Positions 1-11,799 are shown, numbered from the stretch's first letter. The stretch is 64,000 nucleotides of DNA from Panorpa germanica (GCA_963678705.1 OY783204.1:4220334-4284333), one strand, 5' to 3'. Made by a program: numbers and translations. The notes: generated by a model from the letters alone, not told the origin.

Positions 1-19
1 TCAAATTAATGGAAACAAG

Positions 20-520
20 ATGATAGTAAAAATTGGAGAACATTTATTAATTGATGACATTATTGAAATGACTAATGGGAAAATAATTTACAAAGGTGCA
101 GATAACAATAATTATAATGTGTATATAGAAAGAGCAAATAAATTCACAATAGTAAGAATGCACAATATAGAATATGAAATTCAACATATAACGATTCAAC
201 ACGCACTACAAGGATATGGTACAGTTATTAGCATCAAAAAAGAAACATGGGGTAAAGATATGCCTTTCCCAGTTTATAACGGAACAAGATCAATAAAGAT
301 GATTTTAAAGAAAGAAATCCCATCGTATATACCAATGATTGGCAGAAATGTTTGGGTTAGTTATGCTATGCAAAATAAAACTTGTAGGTTTTGTGATAAA
401 GAAGACCATTTAAGACAAGATTGCCCTGCTAAAATAAGCAATAGAATAAATTCAAATGGTTTCGCGCGCAGCTTATGCGGCCATTTCGAGGAATACAATG
501 AATGTCAAAACGGTAACTGA
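20..520 (+). pseudogene. Tx1/L1-like LINE ORF1 (nucleic-acid-binding) fragment
   Basis: Open frame of 166 codons. The first two thirds read like the RRM-type half of a Tx1/L1-group ORF1 protein (a segment on the effect of a residue change on an arm followed by a PVYNGTRSIKM-like stretch). A single CCHC knuckle, CRFCDKEDHLRQDC, lies at about residues 122-135, as in ORF1 proteins that bind their own RNA. The homology appears to stop near base 460, and the sequence then changes to GC-richer unrelated DNA, so the C-terminus and ORF2 are missing here. A related ORF2 lies at 6.2-10.5 kb, but I cannot show it is the same family. The 5' part may begin outside the window. Confidence 0.5.
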
Positions 521-554
521 ATGGGCGCGTTCTCGACACTCAACAGCTGTACAA

Positions 555-835
555 CAGTTGTTTAAGGAGATCCACTCTCCCCCCTTTTATTCAACATTGT
601 ACTCGATACAGTGTTTGACAAGCTGGAAGTAACGGACGGCTATCGCCTTTATAATAAACATGTCAAAGCACTAGTTTTTGCTGACGATATACTGTTAATA
701 GGTATGAACAAACAGGATGCCCAAATGCAACTTGATATTGCATGCAATACGCTTAATCAATTAGGTCTAAAATTGTCAGCAAGCAAATCGTCAACTTTTG
801 AAATTAAGAGTCTTTCAGGTAAAACGTTTGGCATC
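555..835 (+). pseudogene. Non-LTR reverse transcriptase palm fragment
   Basis: A short RT relic. A QGDPLSP-type motif is visible around 570-590 in a broken frame. An open frame from 611 then contains the catalytic motif ALVFADDILLI and the following helix with LGLKLSASKS, typical of RT motifs C and D in R2-like or related LINEs. After about 835 the RT homology is lost. The frame runs into a stretch where CCAGTCTTGGCCCA occurs twice (near 876 and 931), apparently a local duplication. The clade assignment is weak because only about 90 residues remain. Confidence 0.5.
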
Positions 836-1084
836 AGTCGCCAACATTGGCATGGCGTTAACATCCGTTGCTCGCCCAGTCTTGGCCCAAGCATATATTC
901 AGATGTTTGGCCAATGCTCGGAGATCGGCCGCCAGTCTTGGCCCATTAATGGGCCGCTCCTCAATTTTTGTATGGGATCTGGATTGTAGTATGGTTGGAC
1001 ATAAGTTCCTAGGGGTACCTCCACGCAGTCAAGCCTGGGCAGATAAAACAGTTGAGTAAATGTATCGCACAAACGCGCTAAAGA

Positions 1085-1430
1085 CGACCACTCACTAAAC
1101 ATGTTGAGTGAGCGGTCGCCATTTTTTCCATCAAAAATATTTTTCGTATGCGCGCATATATTTGAATCGTCCAGTTCATCTCCACTATGTACATTTTTTA
1201 TCTTCTATCTAATTCAATACCCAGAATTTCACAAATGAAATTAAAGAAAATAATAATTAAAAAAAAATACAGATAAACTTGGTGAATATCGCTAGAATGC
1301 TTGAAAGCTGTCTCTGCTTTCTAAACATTTTATGTGAGCGGTCATCATTTTTGTTAATTGAATGTGAGAGCTGTCTCTGCTCTCTAAGCATTTTATGTGA
1401 GCGGTCGCCATTTTTTTCCATCAAAACAAA
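1085..1430. repeat. Local tandem and inverted repeat cluster
   Basis: The phrase GTGAGCGGTC followed by a T-rich tail occurs near 1109, 1334 and 1396. The last two lie in adjacent units of about 60-65 bp that begin with GCTGTCTCTGCT and cover roughly 1308-1430. The first occurrence is preceded by GACCACTCAC (1086), a near-perfect inverted complement, so this piece could fold as a hairpin. No coding potential is seen. The repeats probably belong to the non-coding end of an unrecognised element. Confidence 0.55.
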
Positions 1431-1504
1431 TTGTCGCTACTGTTCTGATCCGTAAGTAGACCTTCTGAAAACCCGGGGTTTAATTTCAAACTTGTCTGTT
1501 TAAA

Positions 1505-2340
1505 AATGAGCGACGTATATTCTGCGAACTATATAAAGGATGGTGTGGAATATATTATTGCAGATACGTACGATATGCATGTAAAATTACATAATGATAA
1601 GTAGCAATAATATGGCACTGCTTCAAATAGATCCAGAATATTTGAAAGGTTATTTCAAAGTACACTTAAATTACTTAGAAATATCTAATCCTGCTGTTGA
1701 AGTAAGTACTTCACAGGCGGAAATCATTCCACAAGGTTAGATTGCGATATATTTCAAAGCGAATATGAGTTTTAATACTTTGCAACTAAGATTTATTTTT
1801 ACTTGCAGAAACAGAAAGTTTTACGTGGAATCCTAAAAAAACGAAATTATTAGTCACTTTTTATATGGGTATGAAAGCAAAATTAAGAGACCCAAAATTA
1901 AAAGAAAAGAATCTGTGGGCATCAGCATACCACTATAAAAGATAATAAATCCACCACAGGTAAAGGACGTGTAAATTGGGAGCATTTTGACATGTTTGAA
2001 AATATATTCGAAAGTGATTGTACGGTCAACCTTGGACGTAATCATTTCAATTACCAGTTACCCAACCTACTGCAACTGATTTCCATATAATGGGGCCATC
2101 GACGAGCACATCCACAAATCATTTGGTTTCAGATTCCCCGACACCAGATGATACTTTACCATGTACATCAGGGTCATCGGGAACAAAACAAAAAGGTGGT
2201 AAAAAACTTGTAAAAGAACAAATAGAACTTCAAAAAAAAACATATAAAAATTTTGGAAGTAATTTCGGAAGGTATACTAGTATCCAACCAAATTCAGCAG
2301 GAAAGAAATGAGTTAATAAAAGAATTACTTACTTACTAGA
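1505..2340 (+). pseudogene. Myb/SANT-like DNA-binding protein relic (Harbinger type)
   Basis: Broken coding sequence. After an intron-like gap (GTTAG near 1736 to TTGCAG near 1808) a frame reads FTWNPKKTKLLVTFYMGMK, then KLRDPKLKEKNLW. A further shifted frame has TTGKGRVNWEHFDMFENIF. This order (acidic start, FTW helix, DPKIK-like helix, then a VNW-Y-FE segment) is that of the Myb/SANT-like accessory protein of PIF/Harbinger transposons. A Ser/Thr-rich linker and a basic tail follow at 2090-2311. At least two frame breaks are visible, and no Harbinger DDE transposase was found nearby. The family call is an inference from pattern. Confidence 0.4.
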
Positions 2341-2394
2341 GAAAGGAATAATCCTGGAATCTAAAATATGTTTTCAAATTTTATGTAAAGGTTC

Positions 2395-4041
2395 AAATTG
2401 AGGAAAAACAAACAAACCAAGAGGTGTCTGATAAGAATAGAGGACAAGAAGACAGTGAATCAGAATCTGAAGGATCGTCTGAGAATGGACAGAATGATTC
2501 AACAGACGAATAAAGAGAATATCCATTATCACAGTTTTCCAGAAATTTGAGAGACCGTTCAAAGTTGTCCAAACCGAAATATCTGAAAGATTACGTAATG
2601 TTTGGTGAAGAAACAGTTTTTCAAATCTCCACATCTGAAACTTATGAAGAAGCCTCAGTGGAAACAAAAATCATTGGAAAGAAGCAATAGGCAATGAGAT
2701 AAAATCCTTGAAAGAAAACTATATATGGGAACTAACAAGTTTGCCAAAAGGATCTAGAGTGATACCGTCTAAATGGGTTTTTAGAGTCAAATCGAATCCT
2801 GATGGAGAGCTGTTATAAAAAGTGACAGTCACAGACATGGTGTGGATTTTAATGAAACATTTAGTCCAGAAGCAAAACTAAGCACGCTAAGCTATGCTAA
2901 GTATTGCAGCTATAGAACAGATGTATTTAATTCAACAGCATTTTTATACGGACATTTAGATAAGGATATATACATAGAACAGCCAGGGGATATACTGATG
3001 GAACTAAATATGTCTGTAAATTACTAAGGAGTTTATATGGGCAAAAGCAAGCTCCTAGATGTTGGAACAGAAGATTTAGCACGTTTCTAAAAGAAATGAG
3101 GTTTAGAGCCAGTGAAGCTGATCCTTGTTTTTATATTAGAGAACGTAATGGTTGATTGAAATGGAGAGAAGATAATGGTTGCATTGTTTGTTGATGATGG
3201 CGTAGTTATGGCAAATAATAAAAAGGACGCTGATTTATTTATAGAAGATTTAATGAAAGAGTTTAAAATCACCATCAAACCAGCATTCTATTATTTAGGA
3301 TTTGAAATTGAACGTTTTGAAGATGGTTCAATTAAAATTTGTCAACAATCGTACGCAAGGAAACTATTAGAACGTTTCAAGTTCAGCGAGTGTAAACCAG
3401 TATCTACGCCCATGGTGAAGATAGGAGAACATGAAAGTCAAGAAAGTGACAAAAGTCACGATTTTCCATACAGAGAAGCTGTAGGAGCATTAATGTACCT
3501 AATGATAGGCACTAGACCAGATTTAGCCTACAGTGTCAGTGTTTTGTCAAGAACCTTAGACTGTCCAAGTGTGCAAGATATGGCGAAATTAAAAAGGGTA
3601 TTTCGCTATATAGCAGGTCTAGGAATATAGTTCAGAGCAGATGGCAGTTGCAAGTTAGACTGTTACAGTAATGCTCAGTAAAAGACAACAATTGACTGCT
3701 ACGTCAACAACTGAGGCAGAACTAGTGGCGGCAAATGAAGCAGTCGAAGAAATTATATGACTAAAAGAGAGTAGGAAGAAATGGGTTGTCCAAAGCAAAT
3801 ACCTACTCTTCAGATAGACAACCAGGCAACGATTAAACTTTGCCATAGTCCTGAGAACCACCATCGTACGAAACACATAAGAATAAAATATTTCTTTATA
3901 AGAGAAAAGGTGTTGGAAGGTGCTCTACAAGTTAAGTATATCACTACTGAAGATCAAATAGCTGAAATCATGACCAAGCCATTTCCAAATCCAAGACTAG
4001 TGAATTTGAATAATAAGTTAGGACTTTTGCAAAGAATTTAG
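2395..4041 (+). pseudogene. Ty1/copia-type pol relic (RT and RNase H)
   Basis: Pieces in order match copia RT. LPKGSRVIPSKWVF lies near 2740; FNETFSPEAKLSTL near 2850 (normally preceded by the GVDY box); then the HLDKDIYIEQPG box, LLRSLYGQKQAPRCW near 3030, and the catalytic block LFVDDGVVMA at about 3187. The connection KPVSTPM, ALMYLMIGTRPDLAYSVSVLSR and the RNase H end TTEAELVAANEAVEEII follow, and the frame ends with MTKPFPNPRLVNL at 4041. At least five stops or frameshifts are present (for example near 2510, 2690, 2817, 3025 and 3155). Gag, protease and integrase are absent upstream, so this is a 5'-truncated dead copy. Confidence 0.8.
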
Positions 4042-4109
4042 AAAATATATTGTATAATATATTTTATATTCAAGTAACTTAAGTTTATAAATTGTTCAAT
4101 TCTGTTTAA

Positions 4110-4505
4110 AGAGTCAAGAAAAAAGGGAAAGTATTAAGATGTAGTATCTAGAAGACTAGATTTAGAAAACTAGACATAATGTTTTTTTCTTATGTAACTT
4201 TGCAATAACTAAAGAGGGTTACTAAAAATAATTAATAAAAAGATCTAAAATCGTTTACACAAAACGGTCTTGTTTGTTTAAAATATCAATTATATATATT
4301 CTCTGTAAAATATAGAAGGTTATGGGTACCAGCTACGTATTTGTAAATATATAAAAGGGAATAGAAGCTACAGATAGCATATGTGAAGAAGATGGACGAA
4401 TCCTATCGATAACTGTTGAAGGTCATAGATTAGTAAACATAGTCAAAGTTAAAACATAACATTTTCTATACGTGTAGAGAACAACAGAAGCTTGTAGTGT
4501 AGAAG
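4110..4505 (+). repeat. Probable 3' LTR of the copia relic
   Basis: A purine-rich run (AAAAAAGGGAAAG near 4120) lies just after the copia pol stop, as expected of a polypurine tract. It is followed by about 380 bp of AT-rich non-coding DNA starting near TGTAGTATCTAG. No second copy exists in the window, so neither boundary can be proven. Confidence 0.3.
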
Positions 4506-4519
4506 AAAAATCAGTGTGA

Positions 4520-5310
4520 GTGTCAAAAAACGGGTAGTTGATGCTGGTTTTAGAGTACCCATTTCACCACAAAAAACATGTAATCGTGTCAAAGCTCAGT
4601 CAGAAGATGAAGATGAATTTGTAAAAGAAACCGTAATAAGCGATTAATTTATGAGAAGAATTTTCAATGTAAGAATATATTTAGATGTATGCACTTAAAA
4701 AATATTCCGAAATATTAATTATTTGCAAACTAATTTCAGTGGAGAATGTGTCACTAATATTTTCAACAAAGTGTCAGATATTGGATTACCATGATATGAA
4801 TGCAGAATTGTCCAAGAAATGGCTTAAAGAACAACTTATTCCCAATTTACAGCAGCCATTCATATGATCATATATAACTCCATTCATGATCATATATAAC
4901 CCAACATACATTCCAAATGATATTGGAACCTCTACCTAACACAACATGGAAAAAAAACGATTTATCTTCAAAAAAATAATATCTCAACCACACCAGAAAT
5001 GCTAAAAACCGAACTTTCGTGTCTTGCTAAAGGAAACCGTTTATAAAATGTATATGAAATTCACCGCATCACAAAGAAACATGGTCACAAAGTATGCGAC
5101 TTCCACCTTATCACTGCAATTTCAATGCTATTGACTTAGTAGAGTAATATCAAAAACATTGGCACAGATAAACTGAAAAATGAAAATGTTTTATCCATGT
5201 GGCAAGAATCGTTAAACAGTGTGGATGCGGCATATTGTACAAATTGCATAAAGACTGTGGAAAACAAGATGTTGCAATGCTGAGATATTATAAAGAAACA
5301 CGACCGAAGA
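4520..5310 (+). pseudogene. Tc1/mariner-superfamily (DDE_3-like) transposase relic
   Basis: Scattered short frames keep the order of an IS630/Tc1/mariner-like transposase. A VKAQSEDEDEFVKETVIS segment lies near 4590-4650. At about 4785-4860 is DYHDMNAELSKKWLKEQLIPNLQQP, the segment just before the second catalytic Asp. Near 5100 is a PPYHCNFNAI-like segment, which sits just before the third acidic residue. Between them the MDNAPYH-type motif is destroyed: the sequence repeats CATGATCATATATAAC twice at 4860-4905. Multiple stops make it non-functional. No terminal inverted repeats were identified. Confidence 0.45.
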
Positions 5311-6250
5311 TTTTTTTCTTATACAGATAGGAGATAGGAGATCCTGACAATGATAGTGATAGTAATTAAAGAAGACTTATTAGTAATTGTTATTTTACAC
5401 TGTTCTAGCACTGACGACTTCTTCACACATCACGTCACTTCACACATGTGAACTACACCGCTGCTTCCTAAGTTTTATTATTATAAGTGCATAATCAATT
5501 TAATTGTGATAACAATCTAACAAGGGACTAAATACGAAGACACAGCAGTCTTATGTCAAGCATAATTGCTCTGAGCTATTGTGCCATCATTAATAATTGT
5601 GCATATTATATTATAAACAATTATATAAAGAAACATGAATAAATTAATTTTAAACCCAGATATTTGTTATTTACAAAAATAACATGCATTGCAAATATTT
5701 CAATATGTATAAATATTAATTAATAAATAAGAAGTGCATGACAACTAAATCTTTAATAAGTTAATTTAGTAAAAAACAGTTAATTTATACATAAATAATT
5801 TCAAAACATATTCGTACATATAGTTTTTTTAAATTATTTCACAATAACTCTCATAGATGACGTTGCTACAAAATATATTTTGCTGTATAATAAGATAAAT
5901 ACGTTCATCAAATCTTAGTCAAGGCATTTCCTAGCCATACGTCATCGCCGATCTATCGTAACTTTGACTATATTTAAAATATTTTAATATTTGATAATAA
6001 ATTTGACAGTTCGTTCTATTACAATAAATAAATTTGACAAATTTAAATTTGTTTACAAAATAAACAAAGACATACGTTTATACAGCAGTCCATACTTAAC
6101 ATACCAGACAACTGGTGTTTTTTTTATCCTTTTCACTCCCATATATATAATAGTAATAAGAGTGAGACAATGCTTTTTTAATGTAACGTAGCTTTATGCA
6201 GTTGAACTTTTAAAAGTATGACTCGTCGCCGATCTATCGTAACTTTGATT
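5310..6250. other. AT-rich non-coding stretch with a 30-bp direct repeat
   Basis: No gene-like frame is visible. A near-identical block, CGCCGATCTATCGTAACTTT, occurs at about 5946 and 6227, about 280 bp apart. This suggests the direct-repeat ends of a small lost or degraded element. The second copy abuts the LINE endonuclease relic that follows. Confidence 0.5.
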
Positions 6251-6254
6251 ATAT

Positions 6255-8986
6255 ATATAATTTTTCTGGATCCAAATATAGACAACAACGCATAAAGCTT
6301 GCTATTGTCAAACATATAGACTTTAGACTGCCTCTAATCATTGCTGGCGATTTCAACTGTGTTTTGAACCAGAGAGATCAACTTGGGAATCTAAACTTCT
6401 GTTCTGGATTAAATAGGTTAATAACTGAACGAGTTCTATCTGATATTTGGATCCTTAAGAATAAAACTCAACAGGGCTTCACTTACTTTAGGGGAATGAA
6501 CATAGCATCAAGAATTGATTGAGTTTATGTTCCTGAAGATCTCAAACCATCTATCCACAAATGCTTAGTTATATCCAATGCAATATCTGACCATCCAGCA
6601 TTGATATGGCAGATGAAAACTGATAAAAGATTACCTATATTTGGCCGCGGTTATTGGAAATTGAATGCGAACCTAATTATAAGTGAACCCAAAGAACCTA
6701 TTAATGTTATAATACAAACTTAAGAAAAACGAGCCTGCTTTCAAGACCGCACCAAATGGTGGATTAATATATTCTAACCTAAAATCCTACAACATTACAA
6801 ACACTGTACGATACAGAAGGCTAAAGATCGAAATAAAACTTTAAATTTCTATGAAATGATACTAAAGGAATTATAAGAAAATCCAGCGATGTACAACGAC
6901 TTTGACTTACAATCAAGAGAATGTAAAAACAAAATAAGACAAATACATGAAGAAAGAATAAACGACCGTCTCAAATCATCTTTTGGTTTCGTTATGAAGG
7001 AAGAAAGAAAATCTATATATCAAGTATAGGTAAAGAATATAAAGAAGAGAAAGCCAGACATATAATAAAAATAAAAAATGATTATTAGATTCTCAGCTCC
7101 ATGGAAATTAGACATAAATTCTTATGTAAATATCAACAGATATTTTAAGATGAAGCAATTTCCGAATCAGACCTTCATAAGATTTTGAGTAATAATACCA
7201 CCTATATATCAACAATACAAGCAGGTACTTTAAATGAGAAAATCAGCAAAAATGAAATAAAAACTGCAATTGATCAAATACAAAAAGGAAATTCTCCGGG
7301 ACCTGATGGTTTACCATATGAATTTTACCAAATCTTCTGGGATGAAATAGGAGACGTTTTGGAGACTATCTTTAATGATCTCTGTATGTCGGTAAAATGG
7401 AAAGAAGAAAACATAAGATCCCTAACCACTGATGTTATAACTTTTATTCCAAAAACCTCGAATCCTATAAAAGTGAATGACTTTCGCCTTATAACTTTAT
7501 TAAATACTGATTTTAAGTTATTTATGAAAATAATATCAAATTAGACTTTGGACAAACATGTGCAGTAGAAGGAAAATCTGTTATAGAAAATTTATCTATG
7601 ATTGGAAATATTATCTTAGAAAGTAGTTGTCGATCAAGCAAAACCGGTGCAATTGCATCAATTGATATGAATAAGGCCTTTGATAGCATATCTCACCCTT
7701 ATCAATGGACTGTAATGAAATCCTTTAAATTTCCTGATCAGTTATTGTCATGCCTCAAAAATATTTACCAAAATTCAGCATCGAAATTAATTATAAACGG
7801 TCATTTAACTAATGAGATTCAAACGCAAAAATCAGTTCGCCCAGGATGCCCTTTGCCTATGTTATTTGTCATTGGAATAGAACCTCTCATTAGATTAATT
7901 GCTGGAAAAATGAAAGGAATTCAAATTACTGGTGGAAGATTTAAATGTATGGCCTCTGCAGATGACGTAAATGTCGGCATATCTGATAGGAACTGTAGTG
8001 TCTGTGATTAATGACATCTAACAGATGTGAAAGCCAATTAGTAGTTTGTATAAATAAGACCAAAACCATTTGTTAGTTAAAATACAAACCTATATGTACA
8101 ATATGATGAAATGTAAAATAAATCTAGAACAATATAGACGTTGTACGATGACAGTGCGTTAATAGAAAATGGTGTTTTTATTTCGTTGTTAAAATTATAA
8201 TTAAAGTAATAATCAAATGTGCTTACAGGAACGATCTTCAAGCATTAAAAAAAATACTTAACTATTTAACAAAGGTTTCTAATATAAAAATCAACCTCGA
8301 AAAATCAATTATGATGTCTCTTGAAACAACAAATGCTAATAATCCAATATTAAGAAATAAAGATTCCGTTAAAATTTTAGGTGTTATTTTTGAAAAATCC
8401 TTAAATAACACCATTACTATCAACTGGACAAAAATATGTAATAATATAAGCACTTAATGGAACGATTCAAATCTAGAAACCTTGATTTAATACAGAAAGT
8501 ATGGATTATTAACACCTTTATTTTAGCAAAAGTGTGGTATTTAAGTCAAATTCTCCCAATGCCACTTAAATTTAGTCAACAATTGGAAGTCTATATTGGT
8601 AAATTTTTATGGTATGAACAAATCTATAGAGTCAAGAAGGACCAACTATACTTACAAAAAGATGACGGAGGCTTAGGTTTGATTTGTACTAAATTAAAAG
8701 CTAAAGCATTATTGAAGAAAAATCTATTAAAAAGCATTTCAGGGCGATTTAACAAAATTGAACAGCAATTTGTTTTGAACCTCATAAATCATATGAACGA
8801 CTTCAAAATTTCAAAGGAATTAAGAAAAACTTTACAAGGAATTAACTTAAATGACCGGACAGATGATAACTTTATTAAGAAATCATCTGCTATTTACAAA
8901 GAGGAATTATCAGCATTGCAAATAAGTCCCTATATTGTTGAAAAATATCCTACTAGAAAACATTCTCAAATATGGAAAAATATACA
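6255..8986 (+). pseudogene. Tx1/L1-like LINE ORF2, 5' part (endonuclease and RT)
   Basis: The apurinic-type endonuclease end is visible as LIIAGDFNCVLNQRDQLGN near 6330, then TYFRGMNIASRID and ISDHPALIW near 6590. RT follows from 7185: NSPGPDGLPYEFYQIFW, VITFIPKTSNPIKVNDFRLITLLN, FGQTCAVEGKSVIENLSMI, IDMNKAFDSISHPY, RPGCPLPMLF, and a palm box written ASADDVNVG near 7957. Sequence homologous to the rest of RT resumes at about 8230 and runs to 8986. Disruptions include stops near 6519, 6721, 6874 and 7541, and about 220 bp of unrelated DNA at 8012-8228. At 8986 the frame is cut by a solo LTR and resumes at 10147. L1/Tx1-group is my best family call. Confidence 0.7.
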
Positions 8987-10142
8987 TGTAGGTTTTTAAT
9001 CTACATTAGTAGTTTTTGAATCCATTCCCATCTCGGTACAGACTCCGCTTTGCAGGTTAGAATTAACAACCACGTGTTGCGATTCTATTATGCAGCCTAT
9101 AACTATTCAATCACTATTGATAGCTCACAATTTGTAGACATTATCTCTAACCATCTGTTGAGATCATAATCTGTAGGTTTTGACTCTGCACACATCCCGG
9201 TTCGAGTCCCAATTTGTAGGTACTTTCCCACAATTATAAGTTACAAATAACATCAGCCTCCAGTTGATGTACAATACAACAATATAGTTTCTTATGAACG
9301 AATAAACACATAATTTGGCTATTACTAGTTTAATCACTTATCAAAGTCACAATATTACATCTACATAAAGTTAATTAATCTTAATTATATTTACAACAAA
9401 ATACACTAGATTAAATACGATATAGTTCTTTACAATGTTTTACTTGTCTTTGCATTACACGCGTAATACGCAGTACAATTGTCCAATAGTTAACAACACA
9501 ATATTCCTAATGAAAATACACCTTAGTACTAAACATTAAATTTGCTGTCCAACTCTATTGTTTACGCTAATCACAATATCAATTATATTACACCTAGTAA
9601 TAATTTCAACTATGATTTTAACACACAATAACGACCAAATACAACCTAGCATTCTTCTATCGCCATTTTGTTATTCTCTATGCATTACACCCGTAATACG
9701 TAGAACAATTGTCTATAGTTATCAGCACAATATTCCTTAATGAAAATACACCTTAGTACTAAACATTACATTTGCTGTCTAACTAACATTAACGTAAATC
9801 ACAATAACAATTATATTACACCTAGTAATTAATTTACTATGATTTTATCACAAAAGTATGGACCCTGATACAACCTATGTATTCAACTGGTAGCCATTTT
9901 TACTTCTCAATGCATTTTGCACACGACACTCTGCGTATGTATCAGCCAACGCCTTGATGTCGTCATCTTTTACAGCTAGCTAGTGAACGGCGTCCTGACC
10001 AGTTCGCTTTGGCGTTCTGCCTCGCGTTCACTTGCTTGTCTCAGCAAAGATTTACACCTAGGTTACAGTTTTCTTATTGCTATTTCTTAAAACTAAATAT
10101 AACTTAACTTAAAATTAATCTATCTTAAAAAATAACCCCACA
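8987..10142 (-). mobile_element. Solo LTR, gypsy-like, TSD TACA
   Basis: On the minus strand it begins TGTGGGGTTATTTTTTAAG (10142 leftward) and ends CCTACA at 8987, so it has TG...CA ends. The 4 bp on either side are identical: TACA at 8983-8986 and 10143-10146. It is the reverse complement of the element at 24219-25178 over most of its length, including the CCGGGAT-containing end. It is about 200 bp longer because of a roughly 230-bp tandem duplication (9450-9685 and 9686-9920). Some blocks (GCTAGGTGTAATAT) also occur in the LTRs of the gypsy element at 54046-59538. It interrupts a LINE ORF. Confidence 0.8.
9450..9920. repeat. Approximately 230-bp tandem duplication within the solo LTR
   Basis: Two diverged copies in tandem. 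Both contain ATGAAAATACACCTTAGTAC (at about 9509 and 9741) and ATTATATTACACCTAGTAAT. The sister LTR at 24219 has only one copy of this block. Confidence 0.75.
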
Positions 10143-10146
10143 TACA

Positions 10147-10510
10147 TCATAAATTTTTGGATTCTAAATGGAGATCTTGTTTATATCGCTTCACAAACGA
10201 AGTTTATGCCACAGGAGATAAAACATCAAGACATAATATAGCGGATAATAACTTATGTAAGAAATGCTCAAATGTGGATACGCTAGATCATCGTATTTAA
10301 TCGTGTGTGAAGTCAAGGATAATTTGGAAAAAGACAATTAATAATTTGCGCCTGAAGTTACAACTACCGAGGAGTATCACCACCGCTATAAATATTCTTG
10401 AAATGGTACCGACAAGCCGATGTGACGCCGTGCACTTTGCTAAAATATGGCTGATATCTGCAGCCATATTTGAAGCACTTCACGGGGAAGACAAATTTGA
10501 TTTTTTTTAA
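10147..10510 (+). pseudogene. Tx1/L1-like LINE ORF2, 3' part (C-terminal Cys/His domain)
   Basis: When the solo LTR and one TACA copy are ignored, the frame ending at 8986 continues at 10147 without a shift. The continuation reads KFLDSKWRSCLYRF, then NNLCKKCSNVDTLDHRI, a stop, and SCVKSRIIWKK. CXXC followed by TLDHRI and SC is the C-terminal cysteine/histidine cluster common at the end of L1/Tx1-like and related ORF2 proteins. One in-frame TAA (near 10298) breaks it. The frame ends at 10510. Confidence 0.65.
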
Positions 10511-11100
10511 GGTCAGAAAGACATACAATGTTTACCACCCTAAACATAACACATGAATTTAAAAAATTAATTAGGTTTTAAAAGATATTATTTATTATTC
10601 ACTTAGGAAAACAATAAGTTTATTTTTAATTGTCATAAAATGCTGCTGAGTCCTACTATCGGTATAAAGTTTGTTTGAAAATGTTAGTATCGTATTGGAT
10701 ATTGAAAAAGAATTCTGGTTAAAAATTATTAAGGTTATTATTTTTAAACTATTAATTAGTTTGTAATTAATGAATTGTTTGTTTATGAATTGGTTTTTGT
10801 AAAAGTTTTATAATGAGTAATTAAAGAAATATATAAAAAAAGAAAAAGGAGTTTAAAAAAAATAAAGTGTAACAACGAAGTCATAGATCTTTTTTTTTTA
10901 ATTTGTGTTGAAGTGAAAGTCAGGTTATAATTATGAATAATGACAGGTCTCTTGAAAAAGACCTCTTTGAAGCAAAAATGATAAGAACCAGTTATTATAC
11001 ACATAGTTATTCAGGAGTGCGCTTGGTAATTCTAAAACCAATTTCTTACAATACAAACCGTGTCTTTATAGCACAATATTTGCGGTCAAATTACAAGGAG
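10511..11100. other. AT-rich non-coding stretch
   Basis: Long A/T runs and no recognisable domain. One 66-codon frame (10933-11133) matches nothing I know. The first part is probably the 3' non-coding end of the LINE at 10147-10510. Confidence 0.5.
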
Positions 11101-11150
11101 ATCAACATTGTTGCTGTCAGACAGAAAAATTGAGAGTTCACTTAACAGTG

Positions 11151-11210
11151 AGGACTTTTTATGTGAGCTTTTACAAGTTATTACTTGTAAAAGTTCACAT
11201 AACAAGTCCT
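11151..11210. repeat. Long near-perfect hairpin (about 27-bp arms, 6-bp loop)
   Basis: The left arm 11151-11177 and right arm 11184-11210 are reverse complements apart from about 3 mismatches. The loop is TTATTA at 11178-11183. It lies just 5' of an I-like LINE relic. It could be the remnant of a very small inverted-repeat element, or a fold-back formed during LINE integration. Confidence 0.8.
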
Positions 11211-11299
11211 GGGTACCTGAGCAAGAAAGCGTACTATACGGTGTAACTCAAGACGACTCGAGTAAAATGATTATTAAACAAGTAAAAATAGGGGAGTTA

Positions 11300-11790
11300 C
11301 AATATTGCAACGGATATAAAAGCAGCTTTCGATAATTTAAACATTAATTTTCTATTAAAACAATTATATGTAATAGGAGTACCGAGATTATTATCGGAAT
11401 GGAGAATATGTTCCAAAGGCATTCCAGAAGGCTCAGCACTAAGCCATTTCCTCTTTAATATGATAGTTATTACCTGAGCTAATAACTATAGACTTGCAAC
11501 AAAAATTGGATCAACAATTTCCGAAATATACAAAATTATACACTGACGGCTCAAAACAAGCTGATGGAGTGGGTGCAGCAGTAGTAGATATTAACAATAC
11601 AATTTACAAGCTTCACAATCAAGCATCCATATATACAGCTGAGTTATGTGCTATAGATCTAGCTGTGGATCTAATCATTACTGATGACTGAGACAGCATT
11701 TTAATATTATCCGACTCGTTATCAGTCATACAGTCGTTAAGCAGTAAGGGAATTAATACAAAATTAAACAACAAAATTTATTAGGTCAAA
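11300..11790 (+). pseudogene. I-like LINE fragment (RT scrap joined to RNase H)
   Basis: From about 11303 a frame reads IATDIKAAFDNLNINFL, VIGVPRLLSEW and GIPEGSALSHFLFN, which are RT motifs A and B of an I- or Jockey-like LINE. The palm FADD motif and thumb are missing. Twenty-odd bases later an RNase H begins: KYTKLYTDGSKQADGVGAAV (the first catalytic Asp is in YTDGS), then ASIYTAELCAIDLAV (Glu of the active site) and ILSDSLSVIQSL (second Asp), with a TGA in between at about 11689. An internal deletion therefore joins RT to RNase H. It resembles, but is not identical to, the I-like LINE at 27-53 kb. Confidence 0.7.
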
Positions 11791-11799
11791 GAAAAAACT

